From Clostridia bacterium (GTDB lineage Bacteria > Bacillota_A > Clostridia > Christensenellales > Aristaeellaceae), in assembly GCA_025997215.1 (NCBI GenBank), contig BNUH01000045.1, positions 1 through 21,709 on the forward strand: a stretch of DNA of 21,709 nt. The letters run 5' to 3'. Shown piece by piece: positions 6,334 to 14,252 of the stretch. The notes below the pieces were generated by a model, which made no database searches, was not told the origin of the DNA, and worked only from the letters and a program-made list of their open reading frames with translations. Numbering within the stretch: the first letter of the stretch is position 1; each line of letters opens with the position of its first letter. The position numbers and the translations under genes were made by a program.

Positions 6334-7833
6334 GTGATACAGCCTGTGCTGGAGTTAAAGCGCCTCACGAAAACCTTTGGCACACTCAAGGCTTGCGACT
6401 CAATCGATCTCACACTTTTCCCAGGTGAAATATTGGCGTTACTGGGTGAGAATGGTTCCGGCAAAACCACGCTGATGAATATGATCACTGGGCTGTATCG
6501 GCCAGACAACGGCGCCATATTCGTGCGCGGACGCCGCGAGGATGTGCACGCGCCCAGCGATTCGCGGCGGCTGGGCATCGGTATGATCCACCAGCACTTC
6601 AAGCTGGTCGAGCCGTTCACCGCCCAGGAGAATATTTTGCTGGGATTTCCACGGCGGCGCGGCCAGTCCTCGGCTAAACTGCGCGAGGATATTCAGGCGT
6701 TGAGCGCCCGTTATGGCCTGGATGTTAAACTGGATCAACGCGTTCACAATATGTCCGTTTCCCAGAAACAAACCGTGGAAATATTGAAGGTGCTCTACCG
6801 AGGCGCGGATATACTTATATTGGATGAACCAACCGCCGTGCTCACGCCCCAGGAAACCGATCGGCTATTCGACATATTGCGCCGGATGCGCGATTCCGGT
6901 TCAGCCATAATAATGATAACTCATAAGCTCAGCGAGGTCATGGCGCTGTCGGATCGCATCGCGATCCTACGTCAAGGCCGGCATATCGCCACGGTCAGGC
7001 GCGATGAAACCAGCCCTTCACAATTGACTGAATTCATGGTCGGACAGAAGATCGATCTGAATATTGCGCGGCCATCCACACTTCAGAAGCCGTTATTATC
7101 CATAAAGAATCTCACCGTACGCGATTCGGACGGCGCGCAGCGGTTGAGCGGCGTCTCATTCGACCTGGCTGCCGGAGAGATCCTCGGCGTGGCTGGCGTT
7201 GCTGGCAGCGGCCAGAAGCAGCTGTGCGAGGCTATCGCCGGGCTAGTCCCCACCGCCTCGGGCGCGATACTCCTGCATGGCCGCAACCTAGCTGGCCAAT
7301 CCCCACGGCAGATTTATGAGCAAGGGGTACGGCTGGGCTTCATACCGGAGGATCGATTGGGCATGGGTCTTGTGGGTTCCATGAATATAGTGGATAATTT
7401 ATTGTTAAGGGATTATAGGCGGCAGCACGGGCCGTTCTTGAGGCGGTCGGGGGCACGGGTTCGCGCGGATGATCTGGTCAAACGCCTAGCCATTATACCT
7501 CCAGAACCATTGCGCCCGGTTGGTCGGCTATCCGGCGGCAACCTTCAGAAGGTGTTGCTGGGGCGTGAGCTGATGAGCAAGCCCGAACTGCTAGTAACTA
7601 GCTACGTCGTGCGCGGACTGGACATCCAATCGTCGTACGTGATATACGACCTGTTGAATGAGCAGAAACGCAGCGGTGTCGGCGCGCTGTTCGTCGGTGA
7701 GGATCTGGACGTCCTGCTCGAATTGTGCGACCGGATAATGGTGCTGTGCGGCGGACGGGTGACAGGCATCGCGGATGCCCGCACAGCAACGCGGGAACAG
7801 ATCGGCCTGTTGATGGTGGGAGGTGCGTTGTGA
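6334..7833 (+). CDS. ABC transporter ATPase with two nucleotide-binding domains (nucleoside/BMP importer)
   Basis: The 499-residue protein has the YufO/NupO layout: two ABC domains in one chain energising a BMP-dependent nucleoside importer. Domain 1 has Walker A GENGSGKT (38-45), Walker B ILILDEPTAVL and the His switch MITHK. Its signature reads MSVSQKQ (140-146), with Ser143 where the family has Gly (LSVGxxQ). Domain 2 (from about residue 250) has a degenerate P-loop GVAGSGQK, as usual in this family, and an intact LSGGNLQK signature. Its Walker B region reads LLVTSYVVRGLD, where relatives have a PTRGLD sequence. GTG 6334 is preceded by AAGGAG at seven bases. The permease start overlaps the stop codon. 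Confidence 0.93.
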   Translation: MIQPVLELKRLTKTFGTLKACDSIDLTLFPGEILALLGENGSGKTTLMNMITGLYRPDNGAIFVRGRREDVHAPSDSRRLGIGMIHQHFKLVEPFTAQENILLGFPRRRGQSSAKLREDIQALSARYGLDVKLDQRVHNMSVSQKQTVEILKVLYRGADILILDEPTAVLTPQETDRLFDILRRMRDSGSAIIMITHKLSEVMALSDRIAILRQGRHIATVRRDETSPSQLTEFMVGQKIDLNIARPSTLQKPLLSIKNLTVRDSDGAQRLSGVSFDLAAGEILGVAGVAGSGQKQLCEAIAGLVPTASGAILLHGRNLAGQSPRQIYEQGVRLGFIPEDRLGMGLVGSMNIVDNLLLRDYRRQHGPFLRRSGARVRADDLVKRLAIIPPEPLRPVGRLSGGNLQKVLLGRELMSKPELLVTSYVVRGLDIQSSYVIYDLLNEQKRSGVGALFVGEDLDVLLELCDRIMVLCGGRVTGIADARTATREQIGLLMVGGAL

Positions 7834-8912
7834 CTATCCGAATGGCGCAGCGGGAAACCATGCCGGCCGGCCAATCCGTCGCGTTGAGGCTGCTGGCCGT
7901 CGCACTGGCCTTGGCGACGGGCGGATTATTTATACGATTGATTGGATTTAATCCGATAACAATATACGCGGGTATGCTGAGAGGCGTATTCGGCTCGCAA
8001 ATCAGTTTCCGCGAGACGGTCAAGCTGGCTGCTCCGTTGTGCGTAACCGCGTTAGGGTTGGCCATAGCCTTCCGCATGAGGTACTGGAATATCGGCGGAG
8101 AGGGTCAGATGTGCGTTGGAGCGATAGCCGCGACATATTTCGCGCTTTATCACCAGAATATATTCGGCGCCATGTGGCCGCAATGGTTACTACTGGTTGT
8201 GATGGCGTTGGCTGCTATGGCCGCAGGCGCGCTATTTGGATTGATCCCGGCGTGGTTCAATGCGCGGTATGGCACCAACGAAACGTTGTTTACGCTGATG
8301 CTCAACTATATCGCGATGTACATCATCCAATACCTGCGCGAAGGCCCATGGAAAAACCCGCGCGACATGGGTTATCCAAAGATCGCAATGTTCCCCAGCA
8401 TCGCGCAGCTGCCCAAGGTCCTGGGCATCCACTGCGGCTGGATCATCGCGCTGGCGCTCGTCATAATCATTACATTATATATTAGATATACCAAACAGGG
8501 TTTTGAATTGGCCGTCGTTGGCGCGAACCCCAACACCGCGCGCTACGCTGGGATGCCCGTGCGCGGCGTGATTCTGCGCACGGCGGCGATCAGCGCGGCC
8601 ATCTGCGCGCTGTCCGGCATGATCAAGGCCTCCGGTGCGGATCGCACCCTCACCGACGGGGTTGCGGGCGGGATCGGGTTCAGCGCTATCACCGTGTCCT
8701 GGCTGGCGAATCTGTCGCCCATCGTGGTCGCCGTCGTAGCGTTCCTATTCGGCATGCTGCAAAAGGGCGCGGGTTTTGTCCAATCCACGTACAAAGTATC
8801 CGCGTCGGCTGCCGACGTGTTGCAGGGCATCATCCTATTCTTCGTGCTCGGTTGTGAATTTTTCACAAGATATCGGCTGATTATCGGAAGGGAGCGTGCC
8901 GTCGATGCCTAG
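7830..8912 (+). CDS. ABC transporter permease, nucleoside/BMP type (first subunit)
   Basis: A 360-residue integral membrane protein of the BPD_transp_2 (branched-chain amino acid/ribose/nucleoside) permease family. After a short cytoplasmic start it has a hydrophobic helix, then the family segment MRYWNIGGEGQMCVGAIAATYF, and later the cytoplasmic coupling region (GFELAVVGANPNTARYAGM) that contacts the ATPase. I chose GTG 7830, which overlaps the ATPase stop as GTGA and has GAGG six bases before it (7820-7823). ATG 7842 is a possible alternative. Longer frames upstream merely run antisense to sense within the ATPase gene. It pairs with the next permease as a heterodimer, as YufP/YufQ do. Confidence 0.92.
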   Translation: MTIRMAQRETMPAGQSVALRLLAVALALATGGLFIRLIGFNPITIYAGMLRGVFGSQISFRETVKLAAPLCVTALGLAIAFRMRYWNIGGEGQMCVGAIAATYFALYHQNIFGAMWPQWLLLVVMALAAMAAGALFGLIPAWFNARYGTNETLFTLMLNYIAMYIIQYLREGPWKNPRDMGYPKIAMFPSIAQLPKVLGIHCGWIIALALVIIITLYIRYTKQGFELAVVGANPNTARYAGMPVRGVILRTAAISAAICALSGMIKASGADRTLTDGVAGGIGFSAITVSWLANLSPIVVAVVAFLFGMLQKGAGFVQSTYKVSASAADVLQGIILFFVLGCEFFTRYRLIIGRERAVDA

Positions 8913-9870
8913 CGGATCCGTCAGCGTTATCGTAAATATATTCAACGCGGCCGTGCTCGCGGGCGTGCCGCTGCTGCTGGGCACGGTTGGTGAAATCATC
9001 ACGGAAAAGAGCGGCCACCTCAACCTGGGCGTCGAAGGGCTGATGTATATCGGCGCGGCATTCGGGTTCGCGGCGGGGTATTTCGCGAATAGTGCGATGA
9101 TAGCACTGCTCTGCGCGTTCGCTGGCGGCGTGCTGGGTAGTTTCATTTATGCTGTCTTAACTGTTACTCTGCGTGCTAATCAGAATGTTACCGGGCTGAC
9201 GCTGACAGTATTCGGCACGGGTTTCGCGAATTATATCGGCGACGCGCTGATCAATTCCACCGCCTCAAAAGCCGTGTCGCTGTCGCCTGAAGTGAAGGCA
9301 GCCTTCGCTCCGCTGAATATTTATGGATTAAGTTCGCTGCCCGTCATCGGTAAACTATTATTCCAGTATAATATATTTGTTTACCTAGCCATAATCATCG
9401 CCATACTCGCGGGGTTATACCTCAACCGCACCCGGACGGGCCTGAACCTGCGCGCCATCGGCGAGAATCCCGCCGCCGCCGACGCTATGGGTGTACGGGT
9501 CGCGCGTTATAAATACATAAACATTATGTTGGGTGGCGGTATCTGTGCGCTGGGTGGCGCGTACGTGGCCATCGTCACCTGCGGCGGCACGTGGATTTAT
9601 AATTGTGTCAGCGGCCAGGGCTGGATCGCCGTCGCGCTGGTCATATTCGCGGGTTGGAGCACGTACCGCGCGTTGGTCGGCTCGCTGGTATTTGGCAGCC
9701 TAAGTATTATCCGGTTCTATCTGCCGGGCGGACGCGTGCCACCCGCGCTGCTGGCCATGCTGCCCTTCATTGTGACATGCGTGGTGCTAGTTGTCGCCTC
9801 GGTTCACTCGTCGCGGTCAAACCGCCAACCGGCGGCGTGCGGCGTGAACTATTACCGGGAGGAACGCTAG
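8905..9870 (+). CDS. ABC transporter permease, nucleoside/BMP type (second subunit)
   Basis: A 321-residue permease of the same family, with about nine membrane helices. The N-terminal ITEKSGHLNLGVEGLMYIG motif and the coupling stretch LNLRAIGENPAAADAMGV are diagnostic. GTG 8896 is also in frame, but GGGAG (8890-8894) leaves no spacing to it and gives ten bases to ATG 8905, so I chose ATG. The gene overlaps the end of the first permease by eight bases, which indicates translational coupling. It closes the importer operon; a new promoter appears just after it. Confidence 0.92.
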   Translation: MPSGSVSVIVNIFNAAVLAGVPLLLGTVGEIITEKSGHLNLGVEGLMYIGAAFGFAAGYFANSAMIALLCAFAGGVLGSFIYAVLTVTLRANQNVTGLTLTVFGTGFANYIGDALINSTASKAVSLSPEVKAAFAPLNIYGLSSLPVIGKLLFQYNIFVYLAIIIAILAGLYLNRTRTGLNLRAIGENPAAADAMGVRVARYKYINIMLGGGICALGGAYVAIVTCGGTWIYNCVSGQGWIAVALVIFAGWSTYRALVGSLVFGSLSIIRFYLPGGRVPPALLAMLPFIVTCVVLVVASVHSSRSNRQPAACGVNYYREER

Positions 9871-9872
9871 CG

Positions 9873-9901
9873 TTGCCATGGCGTCCGGGTTATGGTAAAA
9901 T
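9873..9901 (+). promoter_or_regulatory. Promoter of the exonuclease III gene
   Basis: TTGCCA (9873-9878) and TAAAAT (9896-9901) are 17 bases apart, with TATGG before the -10 box. It begins directly after the permease stop codon, so the nuclease gene need not depend on the transporter operon. Confidence 0.55.
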
Positions 9902-9935
9902 TATGGAATGGTCTGCGGTATAGGAGGATTCATAA

Positions 9936-10721
9936 TTGTTATTAATTAGTTGGAATGTGAATGGGCTGCGGTCATGCCTCAAGAAGGGTTTCGCCGACAG
10001 CTACTCTTCGCTAAAACCGGATGTATTCTGCATGCAGGAGATACGGCTGTCGGAGGTCAACGCGGTCGAGGAGGCGCTGCGGGATGAGCGGTTCGCGCCG
10101 TACCGGGAGTGGCACCCATCCGTGGCGCGGAAGGGCTACTCCGGGACGGCGGTATTCTCGAATGTGCCGCCGCTGACCGTTGCGCGCGGATTCGGCGGGG
10201 AAGCCGCCGAGCTGCTGCCGGACGACGAAGGCCGCGTGCTGACGCTGGAATTCCCAGCATTTTACCTGGTCAATGTGTACACGCCCAACGCCCAGGATGG
10301 GTTGAGGCGGATCGACTACCGCATGGCGTGGGAAGATGGATTAAGGGCGTATGTGAAACGGCTGGACGAGGTGAAACCCGTGGCGATTTGCGGCGATTTG
10401 AACGTCGCGCATAATGAGATCGACCTTGCGCATCCCGCTCAAAACCGGGGCAACAAGGGATTCTCCGATCAGGAACGCGGCAAACTTACTGAACTTTTAG
10501 CATCAGGATTTGTCGATACTTACAGAAAAAGGCATCCGGGTGAGAAGGGCGCGTACTCCTGGTGGAGCCACATGGCGAACGCACGTTCTCGAAATGTGGG
10601 GTGGCGATTGGATTATTTCCTCCTCTCCGAAAGGTTATGGGGAGATAACGTAGAGCCATATATTTATCCTAACATAATGGGAAGCGATCATTGTCCGGTC
10701 GGATTGGCTATTGACAACTGA
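9936..10721 (+). CDS. xth: Exodeoxyribonuclease III (AP endonuclease)
   Basis: The 261-residue protein is a full-length ExoIII/ExoA enzyme of the endonuclease/exonuclease/phosphatase fold, which cuts DNA at abasic sites in base excision repair and trims 3' ends. All catalytic motifs are visible: SWNVNGLR (Asn7), CMQEIRL (Glu35, metal ligand), YTPNAQ, CGDLNVAHNEID (Asp and Asn), RLDYFLLS and GSDHCPVG near the end (catalytic Asp-His pair). The start is TTG 9936, preceded by AGGAGG at nine bases, and no ATG is available at this point. The next gene, for a DnaD-domain protein, lies 24 bases downstream, and its promoter overlaps the last codons of this gene. Confidence 0.95.
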   Translation: MLLISWNVNGLRSCLKKGFADSYSSLKPDVFCMQEIRLSEVNAVEEALRDERFAPYREWHPSVARKGYSGTAVFSNVPPLTVARGFGGEAAELLPDDEGRVLTLEFPAFYLVNVYTPNAQDGLRRIDYRMAWEDGLRAYVKRLDEVKPVAICGDLNVAHNEIDLAHPAQNRGNKGFSDQERGKLTELLASGFVDTYRKRHPGEKGAYSWWSHMANARSRNVGWRLDYFLLSERLWGDNVEPYIYPNIMGSDHCPVGLAIDN

Positions 10722-10740
10722 CAACTACAAGGTGTATAAT
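10711..10740 (+). promoter_or_regulatory. Consensus promoter abutting the DnaD-domain start codon
   Basis: TTGACA (10711-10716) and TATAAT (10735-10740) are perfect hexamers with an 18-base spacer. The expected transcription start, six to eight bases beyond the -10 box, falls at about 10746-10748, on or beside the ATG at 10746. Transcripts from here would therefore be leaderless, while an AAGGTG (10729-10734) is available only to read-through transcripts from the exonuclease gene. Confidence 0.65.
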
Positions 10741-10745
10741 CGCAG

Positions 10746-12272
10746 ATGAGTGAGCAGCGCGGGTTGTTTGGATTCGACGCGCGGAGCACGCTGTACGACG
10801 TGACGCCGCTGGAGAATCTGTTTATCCAAGAGTTTATGCTCCGGGCGGACGGGGACAACGTCAAGGCGTACATCTACGCGCTGATGCAGTGTTACCACCC
10901 GCAGGACGGTGCGACGCTGGAATCCGTCGCGCGGGATCTGGGGCTGGATCCCGACCGCCTGACGACGGCCTACTCGTACTGGGAGCGGCTTGGATTGATG
11001 CGGAGGGTATCGGACAGCCCGCCGAAATTTGTCTGTTGCAACCTGAGTCACACGCTGCGAATGCATACCCAGAACGACGATGGGTTGTACCGTTACGCGG
11101 ACTTTAATCAACGATTGGCTGCGCTGTTCGGGACGGATCGGCTGTTGCGGCCAGAGGATTACCACGCGGCGGTGGATTGGATCGAGACGGTCAAACTGCC
11201 GGAGGTTGTCGTGCTGAAGCTGGTCGAGTATGGGATCGGCAGGTTTGGCAAGCGATTCGCATTCAAGCGGCTGGAGAAAACGGCGGTTGAGTGGGCCGAG
11301 ATGGGCGTGCGCTCGGAGCGGGATGCGGCGGCATTTATCGAGCGCGAAGAGGCTTGGGAGCGCGGATTGAGTCAGGTGCTTCGGCGGCTGGGGCGGCGCG
11401 GCAAACCCTCGGAGGACGACGTCGATCTATTCATGAAATGGACGAAGGACTGGGGATTCACGCCTGAGGCGGTGCTGGCGGCGTGCGCCGAGACCACCAA
11501 GGGCGCGCCGACGATGGCGTACTTGGACGGGATACTGAGGCGGCAGCACGGTTTGGGCAAGCATGACGCGCCGGCGCTGCAGGCGCAGTGGTCGCGCGAG
11601 CGGGAGGAAGCGGACGCGGTGCGGCCGATCCTGGAGGCGATGGGCGTGCGAGGCACCGCACCGACCGCCGAGTGGACGAAGGCTGTCGAAACGTGGCGGG
11701 CACGCGGATTCGCGGCGGGTTCACTGCTGATGGCGGCGAGCCAGGTCTCCCGGTATGGCGGCAAGCTGGACGACTTCGAGCGGCTGCTGGATGCGTGGCT
11801 GCGTCAAGGTTTGACAGAGGAATCCGCAGTCGAGGAGCACCTGATGCGGATTGCAACGGCCAACCTGCGGTTGGGACGGCTATTCCAGATTGCGGGATGG
11901 GATAGGCCGCCGACGTCGAAGGATCGCATGATGCTGAACGGGTGGCACGAGCTGGGCTTATCAGATGAACTGGTGGAGGTCGCGGCGGAATTCGCGCAGG
12001 GGACGCAGCAGCCCGTGCCATACATGGATAAGTTGTTACGCACGTGGCGCGAGGCGGGCACCGCCAGCATAGCGGCGGCTCGCGCGGAGCACGCGGCTTA
12101 CCAAGCTAAGCGCGTGTCGGACGCCGCGCCGTCAACCGTGCAGCCATCCTCGCCGATAACCCGCAGACCGTCGAAGGAGGTCGCGGAGCATCGGTATAAG
12201 CAGCGCGATTACGACGCCGACGAACTCGACGCGCTGGTTCTGAATTGGTCCAACTCGGAGGACGCTGGGTGA
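10746..12272 (+). CDS. DnaD-domain replication protein with four DDBH2-like repeats
   Basis: The 508-residue protein resembles clostridial DnaD/DnaB-type proteins that help load the replicative helicase. Residues 15-95 look like the N-terminal winged-helix domain (LENLFIQEFM through ERLGLMRR). Four helical units follow at about 117-190, 207-270, 293-360 and 375-440. Each has a Leu-Gly or similar start, a central Trp, a G-F/L-T/S turn and an L-x2-L/W-x2 ending. Examples are KWTKDWGFTPEAVLAACAET and NGWHELGLSDELVEVAAEFA. B. subtilis DnaD has one such domain and DnaB two. The tail HRYKQRDYDADELDALVLNW matches the conserved C-terminal motif of clostridial homologues. No dnaC-like loader ATPase gene follows, although one often does in Clostridia. 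Start ATG 10746 may be leaderless. Confidence 0.85.
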   Translation: MSEQRGLFGFDARSTLYDVTPLENLFIQEFMLRADGDNVKAYIYALMQCYHPQDGATLESVARDLGLDPDRLTTAYSYWERLGLMRRVSDSPPKFVCCNLSHTLRMHTQNDDGLYRYADFNQRLAALFGTDRLLRPEDYHAAVDWIETVKLPEVVVLKLVEYGIGRFGKRFAFKRLEKTAVEWAEMGVRSERDAAAFIEREEAWERGLSQVLRRLGRRGKPSEDDVDLFMKWTKDWGFTPEAVLAACAETTKGAPTMAYLDGILRRQHGLGKHDAPALQAQWSREREEADAVRPILEAMGVRGTAPTAEWTKAVETWRARGFAAGSLLMAASQVSRYGGKLDDFERLLDAWLRQGLTEESAVEEHLMRIATANLRLGRLFQIAGWDRPPTSKDRMMLNGWHELGLSDELVEVAAEFAQGTQQPVPYMDKLLRTWREAGTASIAAARAEHAAYQAKRVSDAAPSTVQPSSPITRRPSKEVAEHRYKQRDYDADELDALVLNWSNSEDAG

Positions 12273-12304
12273 ATGCTGGATACAGCAATTCCGTCCCTAC
12301 GCTG

Positions 12305-12400
12305 TCAACCCGCGTCTGTCAAGGGTAGGGTGGAGATTTTTCACTGCCGTGTCCGTCCGGCAGTGAAAAATACTACCCGACCTAGGCAGACGCAGGTTGA
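12305..12400. repeat. 96-bp imperfect palindrome between convergent genes
   Basis: Outer arms TCAACCCGCGTCTGTC (12305-12320) and the complement of 12385-12400 match at 14 of 16 positions. An inner perfect 13-bp stem, TTTTTCACTGCCG (12337-12349) with its complement at 12358-12370, has an 8-base loop. Purine-rich middle parts pair partially (GGGTAG/CTACCC). The T run precedes the stem and the A run follows it, so it is not a normal intrinsic terminator on either strand. It may be a small MITE or REP-like element, or a structured RNA. Confidence 0.6.
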
Positions 12401-12425
12401 TAATGAAGTTCTCCCTACATTACAA

Positions 12426-13103
12426 TTACAACAGCACCTGCGCATTCGTCCCGTAAAACACATCCGCGCGGCCTGATAATGCCTTGCACGCGTCCTCAAT
12501 CACATTCCAGTTATTGTCCAGGTCGAATTCGTAGCTGTGGCCCCAGATATAGAATAGCATAGGTTCGGTGGGTTTTGCGGACAGGAATTGATCGATCAGC
12601 GATGGCAGCAGCGGATCCTTATGATGGCATGTCGAAGGCAGACGCAGCAGGTCCGTGGGTATGTCGAATGCGTGCGTCGCCTGGGTGGTTCGGGCGTACT
12701 TCAAGCCCACCGATTGGACAATCTCAACAACACGATCGGTATACGTGCCGAAGGGATACGCCATGCCAACCACGGGTACACCGAACCATTTTTCCAGATG
12801 TACCTTGTCCTCGCTAAGCTGGCGCGCCGCTTCCTCATCAATGCATGCGCCCAGGTGCGGGTGCGTCAGTGTGTGACACGCCGGCTCGTGGCCCTTGTAA
12901 ACTTCGCGGTAACGCTCCGCTCCGATGCGGGTGATCTTAACGCCATTGTTAACCCAGTAATTAACCGGAGTCGCCTGGCCGCTGTTCAGGTTGAACGTGC
13001 ACCTCATCCCATACCGATTGAATATGTCGATCAATCGGACATCCTGCTCGATCCCATCGTCGTAGCTGAACGTCAACGCCTTCAGCTTCCCGTGCCAGTC
13101 CAT
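12426..13103 (-). CDS. Polysaccharide deacetylase family protein (NodB-like)
   Basis: The 225-residue protein has the NodB deacetylase motifs in order: TFSYDDG (Asp15, Asp16), the metal-binding HTLTHP (His77, His81) within YKGHEPACHTLTHPHL, the YPFGTY motif 3, and WGHSYEFD near the end. These enzymes remove acetyl groups from carbohydrates such as peptidoglycan, chitin or xylan. It has no signal peptide or membrane segment, so it acts inside the cell or on a small imported substrate, unlike the wall-modifying relatives. GGAGGAA before ATG 13103 decides the start; the frame remains open to 13157 without a better site. The gene is divergent from the YkvI-like gene. Confidence 0.9.
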   Translation of the reverse strand: MDWHGKLKALTFSYDDGIEQDVRLIDIFNRYGMRCTFNLNSGQATPVNYWVNNGVKITRIGAERYREVYKGHEPACHTLTHPHLGACIDEEAARQLSEDKVHLEKWFGVPVVGMAYPFGTYTDRVVEIVQSVGLKYARTTQATHAFDIPTDLLRLPSTCHHKDPLLPSLIDQFLSAKPTEPMLFYIWGHSYEFDLDNNWNVIEDACKALSGRADVFYGTNAQVLL

Positions 13104-13175
13104 AAGCGATTCCTCCATAATGTTATAATGTAATACGCTCGTCACGCATATCCTCACGCGAGGGGGCGAGCAAGC
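13104..13175. promoter_or_regulatory. Short divergent intergenic region with a two-way -10 element
   Basis: Only 72 bases separate the divergent deacetylase and YkvI-like genes. TATAAT (13124-13129) on the plus strand overlaps TATAAC on the minus strand (complement of 13122-13127), so one AT-rich core could serve both directions. Neither side has a convincing -35 box, which leaves this as a weak call. Confidence 0.3.
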
Positions 13176-14252
13176 ATGGCTTATCCCATAAGACGATCAA
13201 AAGCGCCGGACCCATCCCAGTCCGCGCTGGCTATACTGGCGACGGTTATCGGCGCGGGGTTCGCGTCCGGGCGCGAGGTGATGGTATTCTTTAGTAGATT
13301 CGGCAGGTTCTCATGGGTTGGTGTAATTATAACAGCGCTGACATTCGGCGCGCTGATATCATCCATAATGCGTCTGTGCACGCGGACACGCGCCGTGAAT
13401 TACGCCGGGTTGTGCTCAACGATCCTAGGACCCGTCGCGGGCCGGGCTTGCGCCGCGCTCTACGCATTGCTGATGCTATTCACAGCCGGAGCGATGGCCA
13501 GCGGCGTCGGCGAGATTGCCCAGATCACCATGACGATCCCACATGCCTACGAGATCGGGCTTGTCGTCGCTGTGATCGCGGCGGCAATTTGGGCGCGGCG
13601 AGGCGTCTCGGCGTTGGCGACAGGCGCGGGATTCCTGCTGCCCGTTAGCGGATTATTATACATCATAATCGCATGGCGCGGGCCGCGGTACTCATACCCG
13701 TTGGCCGCACAGCCAGCAGTGTCCTGGCTGCCCGCAATCCCATTGGCCATCGGTTACGCATGCCTGAATGTAACGCTGTGCTGCGGCTTGCTTAGCGAGA
13801 TTGCATCCCGCTCCACAATCCAGTTCCAACGCAAGACCACGCTATGGTTCATGCCGCTGCTAGGCGGCCTGCTCGCCGCCGCGAACGCCACGCTCCTGCC
13901 TCACGCCACGCGCTTGGGTAACGCTGCTCTGCCTATGCTGATGTTGGCGCGCGGTTCGGTTCCGGCGGCGCTGCTGGCCACGGCCGCGCTGCTGCTGGCG
14001 ATGATGACCACCCTGACCGCGCTGATCCGTTCGCTGGCGCAATTCATCGCGCCTGATCCGCCCGTCGGCCGCGTCCGGATGCCGCCGATTGTCGGATTCA
14101 TAACCGCCGCTGCGCTAGCCGCAGGATGCGGGCTGATTGGATTCAGCCATCTGATCGGCGTAGCGTACCCGCTCATGGGCTGGGCCAGCGCAGCTGCGTT
14201 GGTGGGATTATTGGCGGTGGGATTCATGCGCAGGAACCAAGAATGCCGCTAA
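13176..14252 (+). CDS. YkvI-like integral membrane protein (APC-type transporter fold)
   Basis: The 358-residue protein has about ten hydrophobic segments. Its N-terminal part, ATVIGAGFASGREVMVFFSR followed by FGRFSWVGV, is the hallmark of the YkvI family, uncharacterised membrane proteins related to amino acid/cation symporters. The GAGFASG loop in the first helix is the likely substrate or ion site, by comparison with other APC-fold transporters. The substrate is unknown. A purine-rich GAGGGGGCGAG precedes ATG 13176. Its TAA directly touches the stop codon of the convergent gene (TAATTA at 14250-14255), with no space for a terminator between them. Confidence 0.82.
   Translation: MAYPIRRSKAPDPSQSALAILATVIGAGFASGREVMVFFSRFGRFSWVGVIITALTFGALISSIMRLCTRTRAVNYAGLCSTILGPVAGRACAALYALLMLFTAGAMASGVGEIAQITMTIPHAYEIGLVVAVIAAAIWARRGVSALATGAGFLLPVSGLLYIIIAWRGPRYSYPLAAQPAVSWLPAIPLAIGYACLNVTLCCGLLSEIASRSTIQFQRKTTLWFMPLLGGLLAAANATLLPHATRLGNAALPMLMLARGSVPAALLATAALLLAMMTTLTALIRSLAQFIAPDPPVGRVRMPPIVGFITAAALAAGCGLIGFSHLIGVAYPLMGWASAAALVGLLAVGFMRRNQECR

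Noticed and set aside
11458..12021. Minus-strand frame rich in Pro, Ala and Arg opposite the DnaD-domain gene
   Set aside because: Low-complexity antisense translation of GC-rich codons; the plus-strand product has clear domains.
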